This document shows, one piece after another, positions 32,018-42,747 of a DNA stretch of 64,000 bases (the first letter of the stretch is position 1; each line of letters begins with the position of its first letter). The stretch comes from Roridomyces roridus. Taxonomy: Eukaryota; Basidiomycota; Agaricomycetes; Agaricales; Mycenaceae. The translations under genes and the position numbers were made by a program. The notes below the pieces were generated by a model. It was not told the DNA's origin, searched no databases, and saw only the letters and a program-made list of their open reading frames with translations. The DNA lies in assembly GCA_029378245.1 (NCBI GenBank), contig JARKIF010000005.1, forward strand, positions 2,728,001 to 2,792,000. The letters are read 5' to 3'.

Positions 32018-33445
32018 ATGCTACGATTCCGCGGTCCTCACCTCCGATGGCCTACAAGGGCACCTACACGGAGGCTACTGTCAACCCCACCTCCCGTAAC
32101 CGTTGTAGAAAAAATCATCATGGACGGAATAAAAGTATGCTCAGATGTCGTATCTTCTCGACTCGGCTCACCGACCCATTCAGGCGACGGGTCCCATATC
32201 CTTCTCGACGTACATGCAAATGTGTTTGTCCCACCCAACCGCAGGGTACTACATGAACCCGAAAAACCCCATCTTTGGCTCCAAGGGCGACTTTGTTACG
32301 AGCCCAGAGATTACCTCGCTTTTCGGAGAGGTATTTGGCGCCCGATACCAAGATGAATGACGAACCGACGTGAACTCGAGCTGCTGGGCGTGTGGCTCAT
32401 GTCCCAGTGGATGCAAGGTCCCCAGCTTCCGATCCGCATAGTCGAGCTTGGGCCTGGACGCGGGACGCTCATGCAGGATGTTGTTCGTGTGCGTGAATTT
32501 CTCTCGGACAGGCCGTTTGTTAATTGTGTATAGGTCGTCGCTCGGTTTGGCAAGGACAAACTGAAGAGCGTGCATCTCGTCGAGACCAGCCCTACGCTGC
32601 GGGCACTCCAGGAAGCTAGACTGGAACCAGAGGCGGGCAAGTACAACTGTACACTCGGCTGGCACGACTCTATCGGCGACATTGCCCCGTCTGCTGAAGA
32701 ATACACCATGGTCGTCGCACACGAGTTTTTCGACGCGCTTCCGTTTCATACTATCCAGGTAATGCCACGTCGCTCTGCACCGATTCGTTTGCTCAGTTTT
32801 TCTCAGAAAACGGAACAAGGCTGGCAAGAAATTCTAATCGCCCTAGCAGAGTCATCTGAAGAGACCTATCCACGCTTCCGATACGTCCTGTCCCCACAAG
32901 CCTCCGCGGCATCCACCCTCCTCGGCTTCTCTTCCTCGCGCTTCAAAGACATGCCCGTTGGTTCTCGCATCGAGGTGTCCCCAATCGCATTCAAGACGAT
33001 GCATGCTATCGGGGAGCTCATTCAAGGGAACTCGACGGAGTCGCTGGGCTGCGGTCTCGTCGTAGACTACGGTGCCGACCGAGCATTCGACCAATCGTTC
33101 CGGGCCTTCAAAAAACACGAGATTGCCGACATCTTCCACGAACCGGGAGAGTGCGACCTCACTGTGAATGTGGACTTTGCGTACCTGCGCGAGGCAGTGG
33201 GTGATTTTGGTCCTGCAGTACCGACACACGGACCCATATCACAAGCGGCGTTTCTTGAGGGTATGGGCTTGTCTATGCGCGTCGAGGCTGCGGCACAAAG
33301 GTCCGAGGATGGAGGTGTTGCAATAAGGGAGGCGGCCAAGCGGTTGGTGGATCCTAGTGGAATGGGTGAAGAATACAAGGTGCTTGGCATTGGTGGGCAT
33401 GCATCAGGGGCGGTTTGGCCGTTCGTACCAGAAACGGGCGCGTAG
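32018..33445 (+). CDS. NDUFAF7: Mitochondrial protein-arginine methyltransferase NDUFAF7 (MidA family), right copy
   Basis: Exons are 32018-32134, 32184-32330, 32381-32488 and 32534-33445 (427 aa). All phases are 0 at the joins, giving TSLFGE|LLGVWLMSQW and VELGPGRGTLMQDVVR|VV, exactly as the family requires. The Arg-rich presequence, SAM motif and EFFDALP motif match the left copy. Both copies are open with conserved motifs, so either or both may serve complex I assembly. The C terminus is shorter (PETGA) than in the left copy. Confidence 0.92.
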
Positions 33446-33650
33446 ACCGAGAAATTGCCTAATTTGGGTGATGGACGAGCACTGTTGGTGGCTGTTTGGC
33501 TGCCAGTTTTTAATCCCGAGTGCTTACATTCGTTGGACTCGGTCTACTCATATCATTGTGTATGGCATTGGAACGGTAGAGTACAAATGTTTTATAGTCC
33601 GATGATTTAAAAGTCATAGCAGATGCGACGCTTACTGAAAAATGGACGCG

Positions 33651-34268
33651 TCAACGATGCTCGTCTTGGGCATGGGTAGGCAGCAAAATACGCACCATCA
33701 AGTCAGCCCAAGAGGGTTCACGATCTTCCTCTGTTGCAGATTCCGCATGAAACACCCCAAGAGCCGCTTTCTGAGCGATGGTCAAAGGCTGCTTGGATTT
33801 CCTGCGGGCAGCCTTCTCCTCGATCAGTCTAGCTTCCTCCGGCGTGAGGTCGAATCGAAGCCTCCGACACCGAACCGCCTCGTCTTCGTCGCTTTCCTCG
33901 GAAGAATGCGAGTCGGATTCGGAATCAAAGTCCACCTCGCACGCAAGTGGGGTGTGCACATACTGTTCCCGCCCTACGATCTCGCAGACGCAAGGTTCCG
34001 TAGCAGGTGCAGGAGAGCTTCGTCTCTTCAGGGCGGGGCGATGGGGTGAGACGTTCGGCCGCGGTGTAGACCCGACAGGGTACAGTGGCTCCTCGACAGA
34101 TGACGAGGTGAAGAAAGGCCACGAGAAGCGGCGGCGCTTGGTGAGTTTGCCCAGGAACGACGAGCCTGGGACAGAGGAGACGCTGGAGGAGCGAACACGA
34201 GGGCGGGGTTGGGCAAAGTTGGGTGTTCTGATGAAAGACATTGTCGAACAGTGGGGACTTGAGGCCAT
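33651..34268 (-). CDS. Small acidic/Ser-rich protein, function unknown
   Basis: 205 aa from ATG at 34268 (MASSPHCSTMSFIRTP); the open frame continues upstream to 34424 but with less protein-like content. The middle has an acidic stretch (DFDSESDSHSSEESDEDEA) and is followed by a helical charged segment (LTPEEARLIEEKAARRKSK). The last part ends WADLMVRILLPTHAQDEHR. No domain was recognised. Its stop is 10 bp from the outer edge of the inverted duplication. A decayed copy of its 3' end sits at 255-450. Confidence 0.65.
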   Translation of the reverse strand: MASSPHCSTMSFIRTPNFAQPRPRVRSSSVSSVPGSSFLGKLTKRRRFSWPFFTSSSVEEPLYPVGSTPRPNVSPHRPALKRRSSPAPATEPCVCEIVGREQYVHTPLACEVDFDSESDSHSSEESDEDEAVRCRRLRFDLTPEEARLIEEKAARRKSKQPLTIAQKAALGVFHAESATEEDREPSWADLMVRILLPTHAQDEHR

Positions 34269-34719
34269 TTTCGTCTGGTTTTTATAGAGGGGGCCTGCGG
34301 AAGTCAAGTCTTGGTACGATCCTCCCCGCGCGGGGCTGTGTGAATGTCTGAGTTCTCTGCCTCCTTCGCAGTGGCGATAGAGCTTTGCATGTAGAGCTTG
34401 ACGGACCGCGTCTTTGAGTGCCATTTGTTGACGATGGCCATTTAGAGGTGGTTATATTACCTAGAACTGAAAAAAGCGCGAAGAGAACGCGTCAGTGGGT
34501 CGAAAGAGCACCTTTGGGGTGCATGTCTTACCTTCGCCCGAGCTACCCGGCTATCCGCCCCCCGACTCATAGTCATCGTCGATTTGGTCCGAGGGCGGGT
34601 GTCGAGGTCCACAGTCGAGAACACAGTGGTCGACTTGAAGGATTCGCGAGAAGTGTCATGAGGTGGTTGAGAGCAAGGTCAATTTGATGCACAACAATTC
34701 TTATTACTCTTGAACCACC
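34269..34719. promoter_or_regulatory. Divergent promoter region
   Basis: About 450 bp between divergent starts at 34268 and 34720. No repeat or RNA gene is evident. Confidence 0.35.
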
Positions 34720-35805
34720 ATGTCGACAACAATTCACTCTCTTTCACCCGAAGTCCTGGCACTCATCTTCGAGTGCTGCTGCCATTCAGATTCGGGACCT
34801 CTTCCCCCCTCAGCAGCCACAGCACCATTGTTACTGGCTCGAATTTCATGCCACTGGCGCAGCGTTGCGCTCTCCACGCCCGCGTTATGGTGTTCTCTCA
34901 CCTTTCGCGTAGACGAGTCTGGCGAAACACTGCCTTTCCTCAAAACGTGGCTGGAACGCTCTGGTTCCCGGCCTCTTGCCCTCGATCTGGCGTACCGGTA
35001 CAATCTCCCCCGGGCTGCTGATCCAACTGCGCTCGTCGATATTTTGTGCCTGCATGCACGCCAATTTGAATGGCTACGCCTTCATTTGCCGCGCTCGGAC
35101 CTTGTTCGCCTCGGACAATTGGCACTCCCCAAACTGCGTCATCTGAACTACAGATGGACGGACAGCGACGAGACAGAACTGCCAGACATAGACCTCTTCG
35201 CGTGCGCACCGCAGCTCAGCGAGCTCTATACCACGGGATTTGTGGTCTCCGAGCTGCTCGCTCAAAAGCAGTTTCCCTGGACCCAGTTGACAACGTTCAG
35301 ATGCTCGGACTACACCCTATACGATTGTTTACAAGTCTTTCAATTGACACCATCTCTCCGGCATTGTGCTCTCGTCGATGAGCGCCCCGGGGTATCCCAC
35401 CGGCCTATAGCCAGTATCTCCCCACTTCTTAATCTCCGTTCCTTCTCGTTGAAAGGCGGTTGGACCGATACACGGATGCTCTGCCAGCTCCAGCTGCCAG
35501 GACTACACGAATTAAGCCTCGGCGTGGGCCGCACGTCACAGCTGACTCCCCTCATATCGCGATGTCCCTCTATCCGCATCCTGGAGCTCAGGCTCCATAC
35601 TATCTCCGACGATGTACCCCCAGTCCTCGAGTATCTTCGCTCTCTATCGTCTTTAGTCCAACTTCGAGCATATGGCCATGGATTTCGCTCATATATACTG
35701 GCGGCCTTTTTGGAAGCATTGGAGAACGACGGGACTTTTCTCCCGAGACTTAGATGCTTCACTTCGCGTGCACCTCGGAGCGAGGGTTATATTCCTCCGT
35801 CGTGA
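34720..35805 (+). CDS. F-box protein
   Basis: 361 aa, single exon with ATG. The F-box is at the very N terminus (HSLSPEVLALIFECC ... LLLARISCHWRSVALSTPALW), followed by an LRR-like region with repeated leucine spacing (LPKLRHLNYRW, SPLLNLRSFSLKGG, CPSIRILELRL). It ends with a Ser/Arg tail. It is probably an SCF adaptor; its target is unknown. Confidence 0.85.
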   Translation: MSTTIHSLSPEVLALIFECCCHSDSGPLPPSAATAPLLLARISCHWRSVALSTPALWCSLTFRVDESGETLPFLKTWLERSGSRPLALDLAYRYNLPRAADPTALVDILCLHARQFEWLRLHLPRSDLVRLGQLALPKLRHLNYRWTDSDETELPDIDLFACAPQLSELYTTGFVVSELLAQKQFPWTQLTTFRCSDYTLYDCLQVFQLTPSLRHCALVDERPGVSHRPIASISPLLNLRSFSLKGGWTDTRMLCQLQLPGLHELSLGVGRTSQLTPLISRCPSIRILELRLHTISDDVPPVLEYLRSLSSLVQLRAYGHGFRSYILAAFLEALENDGTFLPRLRCFTSRAPRSEGYIPPS

Positions 35806-36043
35806 AGATGCTCGTCCAGACCAAAAAAAAACCCTTCGACCGCTCAGCAGCGTGTACTTTCATTTCACGCAATCAGTCGACGTGTTGGAAGAGCAAAGAT
35901 GAATTGGCGATCGCTGCGCTGAGAAGGGTGGTATGGATATACATTTTCGGTTTGCACGAGGCCATACTGCCCCTACGGATTGGGGTGGCAGCATTGGTGC
36001 CTTGCATTGACTAGTCTCATTTTCGTACTCTTTTGTACTCTTA

Positions 36044-36119
36044 CAGCGCTTTCCGAAATTCTTGCCTAATCCATCATGATGTACATTTTAAATCAAATAA
36101 ATAAGAAAAATCGAAAAAT
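36044..36119 (+). repeat. Left terminal inverted repeat
   Basis: 76 bp, matching the reverse complement of 36986-37061 with no mismatch that I could see. Confidence 0.92.
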
Positions 36120-36169
36120 CCTCTCCTGGTCTCCCCTGGTGCGCCGGAGGGCTCGGGTGCCAGCCGCAC

Positions 36170-36600
36170 ATGCCCTTCAAGCACCATACACCAGAGGTCA
36201 AGCTTCTCGCCCTCTGCGCGTTGCAGGATGGCCTCTCGGTGGATGTGGTGGAGCGGCTATACGGAATTTCGCGTCGCAGCCTGGACCGGTGGGACGAGCA
36301 GCTGCGGGACAGTTTCTCACTGTCCAGACGCAAGTCCTACATCGTTGGCCGCCCGAGAACTGTCCACCCACAGCTGCTGGAGGTTCTGGGAGAACTATTG
36401 ACTGAATCCCCGTCCCTATACCTTGACGAAATCGCCGACTACTTCTCTGTCATACACTTCGAAACCGTCCCAATATCCACTCTTTGCCGGACACTCAAAG
36501 ACCTCGGCTACGACCGCAAGGTGCTTCGGAAGCTTGCAGCTCAGCGCGACCCTGATCTCCGTGCGAGATGGATGTACTACGTCCTCGAGCATTTCACGGC
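36170..36600 (+). pseudogene. Transposase N-terminal fragment (helix-turn-helix)
   Basis: ATG at 36170 opens MPFKHHTPEVKLLALCALQD, then GISRRSLDRWDEQLRD, a homeodomain-like helix-turn-helix. A second helix-rich part (VGRPRTVHPQLLEVLGELL) and a winged-helix-like LRTLKDLGYDRKV-type segment (here TLCRTLKDLGYDRKVLRKLA) follow, as in fungal IS630/Tc1-type transposases. The open frame runs on to 36976, but beyond about 36600 it becomes Ser-rich and is the antisense of an acidic frame. The DDE domain is lost. Confidence 0.75.
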
Positions 36601-36603
36601 ACG

Positions 36604-36921
36604 TCAGATGGTGTTCAGAGCCTCCCGGGTCTGTGTAGCTTTCCCCGCACCTTCTTCGTCCCCCTCATGGTCCGAGGACTGCAGTCTGATGAATTGTTCT
36701 TGGAGCTCGTCGATCTCTTCCTCGTCTTCCGGCTCCAACTCTTGTTCTGGTTGCTCCTCGGGAGCCCCGCCCTCGTCCGAATACTCCAGCTCAGTCAGGG
36801 CCGTGTCGTCGTCATTAAACCCAACGAGGACGGCCGCTTCTGCGAGGGTGTCGAGTGGCGTCGGCTCCGGCGGGTCAGGAACCTTTTTCTGTTCTTCTTT
36901 TTTGGCCTTCCGTTTGGCCAT
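36604..36921 (-). CDS. Acidic open frame inside the transposon
   Basis: 105 aa with ATG at 36921: a basic start (MAKRKAKKEEQKKVPDP) and a strongly acidic middle (EEQPEQELEPEDEEEIDELQ). It opposes the transposase fragment. It looks more protein-like than the + frame over the same DNA, so it may be an exon of captured host sequence or a second element-encoded protein. No known family was recognised. Confidence 0.4.
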   Translation of the reverse strand: MAKRKAKKEEQKKVPDPPEPTPLDTLAEAAVLVGFNDDDTALTELEYSDEGGAPEEQPEQELEPEDEEEIDELQEQFIRLQSSDHEGDEEGAGKATQTREALNTI

Positions 36922-36985
36922 AGGCTTTTTTCAGCGTGTTGTAGTCTCGAGAGATGTGTGCGGCCCTTGGATGTAGCAAAACACA

Positions 36986-37061
36986 ATTTTTCGATTTTTC
37001 TTATTTATTTGATTTAAAATGTACATCATGATGGATTAGGCAAGAATTTCGGAAAGCGCTG
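36986..37061 (-). repeat. Right terminal inverted repeat
   Basis: 76 bp, inverted copy of 36044-36119, followed directly by the TA target duplication. Confidence 0.92.
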
Positions 37062-37072
37062 TATTCCCAACT

Positions 37073-38015
37073 ATGACAACGTCAAGCTCTTTCTTCCGCC
37101 ATTTATTTCCCTTTCGCGCTCGCTTATGCCTCCCCAGTGCCTTCGTTACCTCTAATAATAGCCCGTCGCTTCCACCCGAATTGGAGCGGGAAATTCTCGA
37201 GTTTACCGCACTGTGCAGCCCGCAATGCATTCCTCGACTCCTGCTCGTCGCTCGGCGCGTAAAGACATGGTGGGCAATCTTTTCCGTCACTTTTTTTCTT
37301 CGCCGCAAATGTCAACAGGATTGAACCCATCCGATTCCGAGTCCTTGTTTTCTCCCAGCGGCGGAACGTAGACCCTCACTGGATTTCAATGGGCCACTTT
37401 GTGCATGCCCTCGAATCGAAACCGACCTCATTTTTCCATAAACACGTTCGGCACATCACCTTTGACGATGGCTACAGCCTCGCGGAGCTCTCCAGAGTCC
37501 TCTGCGCCTGCAGCTCTGTCACCAATCTGGTGATGAACGACGACATCGGGCCTGAGCTGATGCCCATCCTCAGCACCCTGCCGCTCAACCGTTTCGCATG
37601 CGAGCTCGAGGATATCTTCTTTAGACAGCCCATCGACTTGAAAAATCCCATGTTCTCCCGGATAACGCACGTAGAACTGTACGACTTCCCCTGCAAGGTT
37701 GGGTACAGTGGTCGGACCTTGCCCAGCTTCCTCTCTTGACGCATCTGGCTGTGGACGAAGAACGGAGTCCGGATATGTGTACCGATATTCTTCGTCACTG
37801 CAAGGAGCTTCAGGTTCTCCTCCTGGTTGGAATTTCAGAAGAGGACGCTTATAGAGATCGGGCTGCGACGGATGTGGGCGACGGCTGAGCGGATGTCCAC
37901 GATTGAGGACTGGATTGAGGGTGCCCGTGGAGGCGAAGATCGCTGGGCTCGCGCGGACGCACTAGCCGCCCAGAGGCGTAGAGCGCCGGCCTCAGGAATG
38001 CCGACTAGCACATAG
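37073..38015 (+). pseudogene. Decayed agaric F-box-like gene
   Basis: The first exon (MTTSSSFFRHLFPF ... SLPPELEREILEF, LVARRVKTW) joins through a GT-AG intron to IEPIRFRVLVFSQRRN and then HVRHITFDDGYSLAELSRVL. This resembles a family common in agarics (PPELEREIFE start, LLLVARRV, IEPLLYR). The frame breaks near 37705 (LPSFLS stop against LPLLTHLAVDEE in the next frame) and again before RWARADALAAQRRRAP at about 37940. At least two frameshifts make a functional product unlikely. The transposon insertion lies 11 bp upstream of its ATG. Confidence 0.7.
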
Positions 38016-38044
38016 GAAACTGCTACACCGAGAAACATACATTT

Positions 38045-41000
38045 TTAATTCGGTGAAACCCCAAAACGGCCTCTCAACTCCTCCCACCCAGGGTTATCGG
38101 TTTCAACACCTTGCACGCCTCCCTCAAACGTGCCATTAGCAACCAATTTGAAGCTCGGTATCCTCGTATCGGCGGTTCCGTTGCCCAACGCCCACAAGCT
38201 CAGCACCACCGTATTCTCCCCGTGGTAGTCCAATATTCCCTCATGCACGGGGAAGGCAGTTTGTGGGCCAACATTGGCGATGCGTTTGCCCATTTGCCAC
38301 CCGTTCACGTATAGTTGTGCTGTGAGTGGCAAGTAAGCAATCAGACTAGAAAGCGAGACTGGAGCATACATCGGTATTGTCCCACCGTGGAGTCAAAAAC
38401 GAAGGAGAGCGGGATGTCGTAGCCAGCTGGGAGGTCCAGCGTGAAAGTGGTGCGGAAGAACCCGACCTGCAAGAGCAAAATTCAACAAGTTTGCATGAGA
38501 AATTAATGATGAAAACCTACTCCAGGCTGTCCAATTCCCTTGAATGGGGTCCGTTCCTCCCAGTCCGAGTCATCAAATCCGGGGAGATGCCATCCTCTGC
38601 GCTGTGCGACACAATCCGTCAATTCCTGTACACGTACAATGAAGAATCGACGCACCTCCCCAAACAGGCCACCTTCATTGTATATCTTGCGCACAGTATC
38701 AGGATGATCTTCCCCCATGAAATTCCCCGCAAGCTTCCAGCCCGTGAACTGCGCCTCGGGATCCCGACCGACTAGGTAGTACCCCTGTCAACGAATCCAT
38801 ATTGGCGTGTATGTAGGAGAGAAGCGAGCAACCGCACCTGCAATCCCCTGGGTTGCTGCAGATCCCTCGCCCGCCCGCCGGGCGTACAGCACACATCTTG
38901 TCCGGAAAGATCTCCGCCCATATGACTACATCCTCCACATCAGCATCTCCACATTGGATGGAAAGAGACGGAGACTGACTCTTGCAAAACAACCACGACA
39001 TTCTCCCCTTCCAGTACCATCTCTGCGTCAACGGCAAAACTGTTATTGTTTGTCCTCGCCCTCGTGTCTGCAGCGCCGAGATAATGTGTGTTTAACCACA
39101 CGGACGCGGCGTAGTTGAGCGCGCCTGAAGAGGATATGTTTACTGCCGTCGGAGCTGGGAGGGTCGAATTATGTGTGAATGTGCCCCGCCAAAGAAGATT
39201 CCCTGCCTAAACGTATTCCGTTAGCACTTCAAGGGGAAGAAGGTGGAGAAACAACGCACATGGAACCCATACATATCCGCGTACAAAATCCAAGGGCCGC
39301 CGTAATAAGGTGGGAACACGCTCGTCGTCGTCGTCTGGTCCGCCGGCATCATCGCAAACCCGTCAAATTCTGACTGGATCTCAGGCAGTGAATCCCGAAA
39401 GCGCCATACGGTACTCGCGCTCTCCAAATCAGGAAGTACGATGGACGCAGAGGGAGCGGTGAATGAGATAGAAGCGGTCCACACTCCTGGGCTGCTTTGC
39501 TCGATATTGATTGGGGAGCCGTTCCACTGCACCGAAACGAGCGAACCTGGACCGAAGATCTGAATGTCGGTGCTCGTGTCGACGTCTCCCCACAACGCGA
39601 GGTTTCCGTCCCCATTCAAAGAGGCGTTGCGCACGAGGTACGGGCCGCTGATGAGGAACGGCGTGGATGCGCCGACATCGACGTAATTAGCGTAACCACC
39701 CCCAGATGAAGAAGCGATGGTGGGCTGCCAGAGGCGAGTGGCGGCGTCGTTGTCTGCGATGAGGACTGTGATATTCGGGTTGGTGGTGCTCTGGAATCGG
39801 ACGAGCGTCACCCCTGGAGACGGCGTGAAGTTTATCGTGTATGTATCGTTCTGCAAAGTAAGTTTTGTGAGTCCAGACATTCAATCGAGAGAAGCCACAC
39901 GTACATTGGATTGACCCACAACCTGTGTCGGCCCCGTCGTATTCACATTCACGTCCCCACCGAGCTCGAGAGCGACTTCGTACCCGACACCCGCGAAACC
40001 GTATACCACTAGCAGATCCTCTGCGTCCCCGAATGAAAGCGAGGTCAGCAGGTTCGCAGTGGAGTGTTTGAGAGTGGTGTTCCCGAATACGAGATCGGTT
40101 CTGTGCGAGAGTAAGAACGAGTACGCCCAGAGGTGAAACACCTACGGGACGACAAACGAGTCCCTGCCCTGAAGCGTGACATTGTTGACGGTAGCATTGT
40201 CCCGACCGAGGGGGTACGAAAATTGGAAGGTCGTGCTAACATCCAGTCAGCATGATGATTTGGAAGAAAGGAAGAGCTTACTTTGCGGTAGCGTCGTTGT
40301 GCCTGAAGATATAGAACGAAGCGCCGGAGAGTGGGTTTTGAAGGTGCGTTACGTAGAGGTCGGAAATTGAAGTATCGTCGATATCTGCAGAGGTAAGACG
40401 ATTTGCCAAGAGGGACTAAATGAATCCGCTCACCAATCAAGTCCGTCGTGTAAAAGTCCTTGAAACTCCGGAGGAACAACGACTGCAACTTGAGCTCCCC
40501 ATGCTTCTCCGTCAACATCCTCTGCTCATCCACCGGCGCGCCATAATCATAACTCGTATACCCCTGCGAATACGGCAGCTGCGCCCACGTCGTCCCCCCA
40601 TAAAACATGTAATAATTCTCCGCCGTTGCACCGCTCGCCCACATCTGGTGATAAAACACCCTCTGGAACTGCGTATTAACGAATTCGCGACAAGTCGCGT
40701 ATCCACCAACGCTGCCCCAGTTATCTGCGCTCCCGCCCTGGAACTCGGGAAAGAAATGCGGTTGGGTAGGCGCGACAGTGTCAAAGTAGTCGCGCCATGT
40801 CGTGACGATGGGGCGCCAGACGCTGGGGTTGGCGTTCCCGCAGTTGGATGCGCTGAATGGGTATGCGTCGAACCCGTAGAGGTCGGTTGTGCCAAGGAGG
40901 TTGGAGAATTCGCCGGCGTCGTTAACGAAGGTCGGGATGACCACCCCGAGGTCGACTGCGCGCGAACGAAGGGAAGAGACGTATTCGTTCTGACCAGCGC

Positions 41001-41696
41001 CGTTGTAGTATTCATTTTCAATTTGCAGGAGGATGATGGGACCACCTTGGGTGATCTGGTTTTTGGCGATCAGTGTGATAACGGAGGTCCACTGGCAGTA
41101 CCAGAGTCAGAGTAAAGAAGGCTGGTGGAGAGTTCACGTACATAGTCCTGCCAAGCATTTTGATAGAAAGTGTCGTTGCTTCTCAATTCACCGTTGTACG
41201 GATTCCAAGGCGGGTTGCCGGGAAGCCAGGCGACATGGCCAGGTATTCCGCCCGTAGAAGTTTCGGAACTGGCTCAGAAATGAGTTGAACCTCACACATA
41301 CAGAAAATTGAGCAGGCACTTTATATACGGCCCAGGCCGTGCGATAACCCAGAGCCCCTCTTCTTTTGCAGCATCGAAGAAAGGCTGAAAGTCATTAATG
41401 CCCGTCAGGTCCACTTCCCCCGGACGCGGGTTCGTCATTCCCCAATGGAAGTACACAGAGATGGCGTTCAGGCCAGCGGCCTTGGCCTTTTGAACAATAT
41501 CGCGCCAGAGGGAAGGAACTGGGAGACGCCACATGTGGAACTCGCCCGATTGAATGAAGGTCCGGTTTCCGAGGATGAAGAAGCTGTATTCATCCCATTC
41601 GACCGCTGTCGTTAGCCCGTTGTTCGACAACGACGTCGAGAATTGGGGAAAGAGGGCAACTAGCAGAACTGCCAGCCAAAGTACGGGGAGATGCAT
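38045..41696 (-). CDS. Secreted GH35 beta-galactosidase
   Basis: Glycoside hydrolase family 35 enzyme releasing terminal beta-galactose from plant polysaccharides or lactose. About ten exons are visible on the minus strand, running from the ATG at 41696 to the stop at 38045 (about 1,000 aa, normal for fungal LacA). The N terminus is a signal peptide ([18 protein letters not shown]). GH35 motifs in order: [50 protein letters not shown] across the first intron, the acid/base Glu in [13 protein letters not shown] and the nucleophile Glu in [10 protein letters not shown]. Beta-galactosidase domains 2-5 follow ([15 protein letters not shown] and VPxGxL-like end). Exact exon ends between 38.4 and 41.3 kb were not all resolved. 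Confidence 0.9.
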
Positions 41697-42747
41697 CGTG
41701 GCGGGGCAGTCATGTCTTTTGCGGACCTTTTATGGCGGGGGACGAGGCGGCCCGCCTGAAATAATAGTACGGGGTGCATTGGGGATGCACCAGATGACTG
41801 CAGAAGCAAAAGAATTCGCCAGAGTATATCCGCCCGAATCAGATCTCACGAATGCCGAGTCGCGGCAGACGTCGGACTCTGATGTGTTTGCCTGATGTAA
41901 ACAGTCTTGGTTCAAAACCATGTCTTGCCCATGTCCGAGTTCGTCGATCTGTAGCTCAATCCCCTCGTTTGCGGGCCCACCCTGAACTGGAATGTCGCCG
42001 GAATCGCTCTACCTACACGCCGATGGCCCCTCGTTGATCCAACTAAGTACTCCCGATCCCTCAAGCTATTGGCCACAGAGGGCTTCGTAGAGCGCCGCTC
42101 ACGCTGGAGTCGGACCACCTGCTCGACTACGAGGATTCCATACACTTCGTGGCGGTTTTCCGTCAGTTTAGAAACCCTTCTGAGCCCTCTCTCACAATTG
42201 TGACCTGATGAAGCCAACCAGAATATGCGTCTTCGTTATTACGACTCGCGACACCGAGATGAATTTTCACAATGGATGCGTCTTTGATCTCAACTGCCAA
42301 TGTCCACGCTTTGGATGACTTGTATGTACCTCCGGACGCGAGGTGAGCGACATGCCGCAACGATGCCTTGCAAACCTTTCGTCAACTTCTAGCCTCTGGA
42401 TCGTTCTTTGCAGTTGCTGGATTTGTGCGCAGCCAACCTGAGGATTGATCAAGTCCACCTCCATGTCGATTTCGAAACGGGACCAGTCCACATTAGAAGC
42501 CGGAAACCTACCTATGCTCATGGGATGACCTGAAGAAGGCCCACTTCCCCCACGCTCTCAATGTACACAAACTTGGTCCCCGAGAATGAGCTAGGATCAA
42601 AACAAAAAGGAACAGACAAGGAAAAGAACACTCCGACCTGCGATAGCTTTCCTAGTTTTTCTGTATCAAGCGATAGAGTTTGGTGTTACCAGTGTATTTC
42701 TGAAGAGAATTCATGTACCTCTGGCTAATCAGCGTGAAAATCCACCG
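41697..42747. other. Intergenic region, about 1 kb
   Basis: Promoter of the beta-galactosidase lies at the left end. On the minus strand two open pieces (42267-42521, FEIDMEVDLINPQVGCAQ and IQQLQRTIQRLEVDERFARH; 42163-42360, SSKAWTLAVEIKDASIVKIH) look weakly protein-like and might be exons of a small gene. I could not join them convincingly to a start or stop. Nothing else is supported. Confidence 0.35.

Larger units (their letters stand above)
26730..33640. repeat. Right arm of the ~7-kb inverted segmental duplication
   Basis: Mirror copy of 540-7600. The gene order on the + strand is kinase, F-box pseudogene, NDUFAF7; intron positions and intergenic sequences correspond. Substitutions are scattered over coding and non-coding DNA at a rate I estimate by eye at several percent, so the duplication is neither brand-new nor ancient. 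The outer edge is at about 33640, 10 bp before the stop of the next gene. Confidence 0.93.
36044..37061. mobile_element. Tc1/mariner-type DNA transposon, truncated and probably non-autonomous
   Basis: A 1,018-bp element bounded by 76-bp near-perfect terminal inverted repeats, 36044-36119 and 36986-37061, each starting CAGCGCTTTCCGAAATTCTT at the outer end. A TA dinucleotide flanks both sides (36042-36043 and 37062-37063), the target-site duplication of Tc1/mariner/IS630 elements. Internally only the N-terminal DNA-binding part of a transposase is present and no DDE/D catalytic domain is seen. It lies 11 bp upstream of the ATG of the decayed gene at 37073. Confidence 0.92.
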
